A stretch of 64,000 bases of DNA, from positions 62,001-126,000 of the forward strand of contig NZ_JNXE01000028.1 of NCBI RefSeq assembly GCF_000716605.1, read 5' to 3'. The DNA is from Streptomyces sp. NRRL F-525 (lineage in GTDB: Bacteria; Actinomycetota; Actinomycetes; Streptomycetales; Streptomycetaceae). The stretch's first letter is position 1. Each line of letters opens with the position of its first letter. Below, piece by piece: positions 62,986-64,000 of this stretch. Position numbers and translations under genes: made by a program. The notes beneath the pieces are model-generated. The model was not told the DNA's origin, ran no database searches, and saw only the letters and a program-made list of their open reading frames with translations.

Positions 62986-63444
62986 ATGCGAGACGTGAAC
63001 GCCGACAGCCAGAGCGTGCCGAAGACACGCGCCCCCGGTTCCGCCTCCGTGCTGATGAACCGCGTCGCCGTACCCGCCGCCGTCCTCGCGGCCGTGGCCG
63101 GATCCTTCGCCTACGTCGGCGCGGTCGACCCGAACCAGCCCGGCCACTACCCCGTCTGCCCCCTGTACCGCCTCACCGGCCTGTACTGCCCCGGCTGCGG
63201 CGGCCTGCGCAGCGCGCACGAGTTCATCCACGGCGACTTTCTCGCCGCGCTCCAGGACAACGCGATCGCCGTGGTGGGCTATCTGGCCTTCACGGTCGTA
63301 TGGACCGTCTGGGTGGTCCGTGCGGCCCGCGGCAGGCCCGCGCGGATCGAACTCGGCCGGGTCCAGCTGTGGGGTCTGGGCGCGTTGGTGCTGGTCTTCA
63401 CGGTTGTCCGGAACCTGCCGTTCGGTGGCTGGCTACATCCTTGA
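62986..63444 (+). CDS. DUF2752 membrane protein
   Basis: 152 aa with three to four membrane segments. The DUF2752 signature is CPLYRLTGLYCPGCGGLRSA, with three Cys residues between helices 1 and 2, suggesting a metal- or thiol-binding site. The function is unknown. ATG 62986 (MRDVNAD) is preceded by GGGGG at only 4 nt. GTG 62995 has CACAAT 7 nt upstream, so the start is uncertain. It sits between the Trp-associated genes and trpC. Confidence 0.85.
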   Translation: MRDVNADSQSVPKTRAPGSASVLMNRVAVPAAVLAAVAGSFAYVGAVDPNQPGHYPVCPLYRLTGLYCPGCGGLRSAHEFIHGDFLAALQDNAIAVVGYLAFTVVWTVWVVRAARGRPARIELGRVQLWGLGALVLVFTVVRNLPFGGWLHP

Positions 63445-63570
63445 TCAACCGACACATGTCCAGGTAGTGGGACCGGCGTCAACCGGATGCGAGGCCTACG
63501 CCTTCCTCCGGATACCATCGTTGTCAGATGTGACCATGGCTTTTCCACCGTCCGGAAGGGGGCCGCTCGC

Positions 63571-64000
63571 GTGAGTGTGCTCGACGAGATCATCGACGGA
63601 GTCCGTGCCGACCTGGCGGAACGGCAGGCGCGCGTCAGCCTCGACGAGCTCAAGGAGCGCGCGGCGAAGGCTCCCGCGGCTAAGGACGGGGTCGCGGCCC
63701 TGCGCGGTGACGGCGTCAAGGTCATCTGCGAGGTCAAGCGCTCCAGCCCCTCCAAGGGCGCCCTGGCCGCGATCGCCGACCCGGCGGGCCTCGCCGCGGA
63801 CTACGAGGCGGGCGGCGCCGCCGTCATCTCCGTCCTCACCGAACAGCGCCGCTTCGGCGGCTCGCTGGCCGACCTGGAGGCCGTCCGCGCCCGCGTGGAC
63901 ATCCCGGTCCTGCGCAAGGACTTCATCGTCACGTCGTACCAGCTCTGGGAGGCCCGGGCCTACGGCGCCGACCTCGCCCTGCTGATCGTCGCGGCCCTGG
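63571..64000 (+). CDS. trpC: Indole-3-glycerol phosphate synthase, N-terminal part
   Basis: About 143 residues visible, cut by the window end. [22 protein letters not shown] starts the protein. [15 protein letters not shown] carries the catalytic Lys and Glu-Val-Lys motif, [14 protein letters not shown] and [17 protein letters not shown] the next substrate-binding residues. It makes indole-3-glycerol phosphate from CdRP. GTG 63571 follows GGAAGGGGG by 8 nt. An ATG at 63536 gives a 12-codon ORF ending in the trpC start codon. The preceding gap has TACCAT (63513-63518) as a possible -10. Confidence 0.95.
   Translation, partial: MSVLDEIIDGVRADLAERQARVSLDELKERAAKAPAAKDGVAALRGDGVKVICEVKRSSPSKGALAAIADPAGLAADYEAGGAAVISVLTEQRRFGGSLADLEAVRARVDIPVLRKDFIVTSYQLWEARAYGADLALLIVAAL

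Noticed and set aside
1..64000. Search for CRISPR arrays, tRNA/rRNA genes, transposases and att sites
   Set aside because: None was found by eye. The only repeats are short intergenic ones, and gene order looks like conserved chromosome core.

Overview
The window is a piece of chromosome from a Streptomyces-like actinomycete. It has very high G+C with strong third-position G/C bias and frequent GTG starts. Start codons often overlap stops as ATGA or GTGA, and several genes have a -10-like hexamer 6-7 nt before the start codon, as in leaderless mRNAs. Gene content and order (division cluster followed by ylmDE-sepF-ylmG-divIVA, eukaryote-type IleRS with a T-box, PriA in place of HisA plus TrpF, trp-associated small membrane genes) are the Streptomyces core arrangement as I know it. 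No phage, insertion sequence, CRISPR array, rRNA or tRNA gene was seen.

Region 1-3.9 kb (minus strand): a MoxR ATPase, a DUF58 protein and a transglutaminase-family membrane protein (cut by the window edge) form an operon, preceded by a beta-carbonic anhydrase. Region 4.3-22.1 kb (plus strand): peptidoglycan synthesis and division genes rsmH-ftsL-ftsI-murE-murF-mraY-murD-ftsW-murG-ftsQ-ftsZ-pgeF-ylmE-sepF-ylmG-divIVA. These make lipid II, polymerise and cross-link it, build the Z ring (FtsZ, SepF) and mark growing tips (DivIVA). A strong hairpin terminator ends the cluster. ileS converges on it with its own terminator and is preceded by a T-box with an ATC specifier.

Region 26-38 kb: a DksA/TraR-type zinc finger with a long Lys/Ala tail, lspA, rluD, an acetyltransferase, a Na+/H+ antiporter, an SDR, a divergent MscS/hydrolase pair, a Tat-exported PhoD phosphatase, a DsbA-like protein, a membrane protein and a DUF2252 protein. 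Region 38.6-51.1 kb: dnaE, a 54-aa basic protein, an NYN-domain protein, an ABC exporter whose two genes are bridged by a 33-codon ORF, a membrane protein, a YbaK-type deacylase, a LON-domain protein, an unclassified helical protein and a beta-solenoid-like membrane protein behind an ECF-type promoter.

Region 51.3-64 kb: hisD-hisC-hisB-orf54-hisH-priA-ridA-hisF as one overlapping operon. Then come an ArsR/MFS efflux pair with a near-perfect operator, a TIGR03085 protein, and hisI-trpE-(Trp-associated membrane protein)-(HGxxPAAW protein)-(DUF2752)-trpC, with trpC cut by the window end. PriA links the two pathways by catalysing both the HisA and the TrpF isomerisations.

Most of the window is conserved housekeeping. 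I see no obviously new multi-gene system. The points most worth checking are the ileS T-box, the arsR operator/leaderless promoter, the dyad-rich AAA/GAA stretch between hisI and trpE, the 33-codon bridging ORF with its tandem repeat, the histone-like tail on the DksA/TraR protein, the palindrome before phoD, the candidate ECF promoter at 51.2 kb and the DnaA-box 9-mer before moxR.
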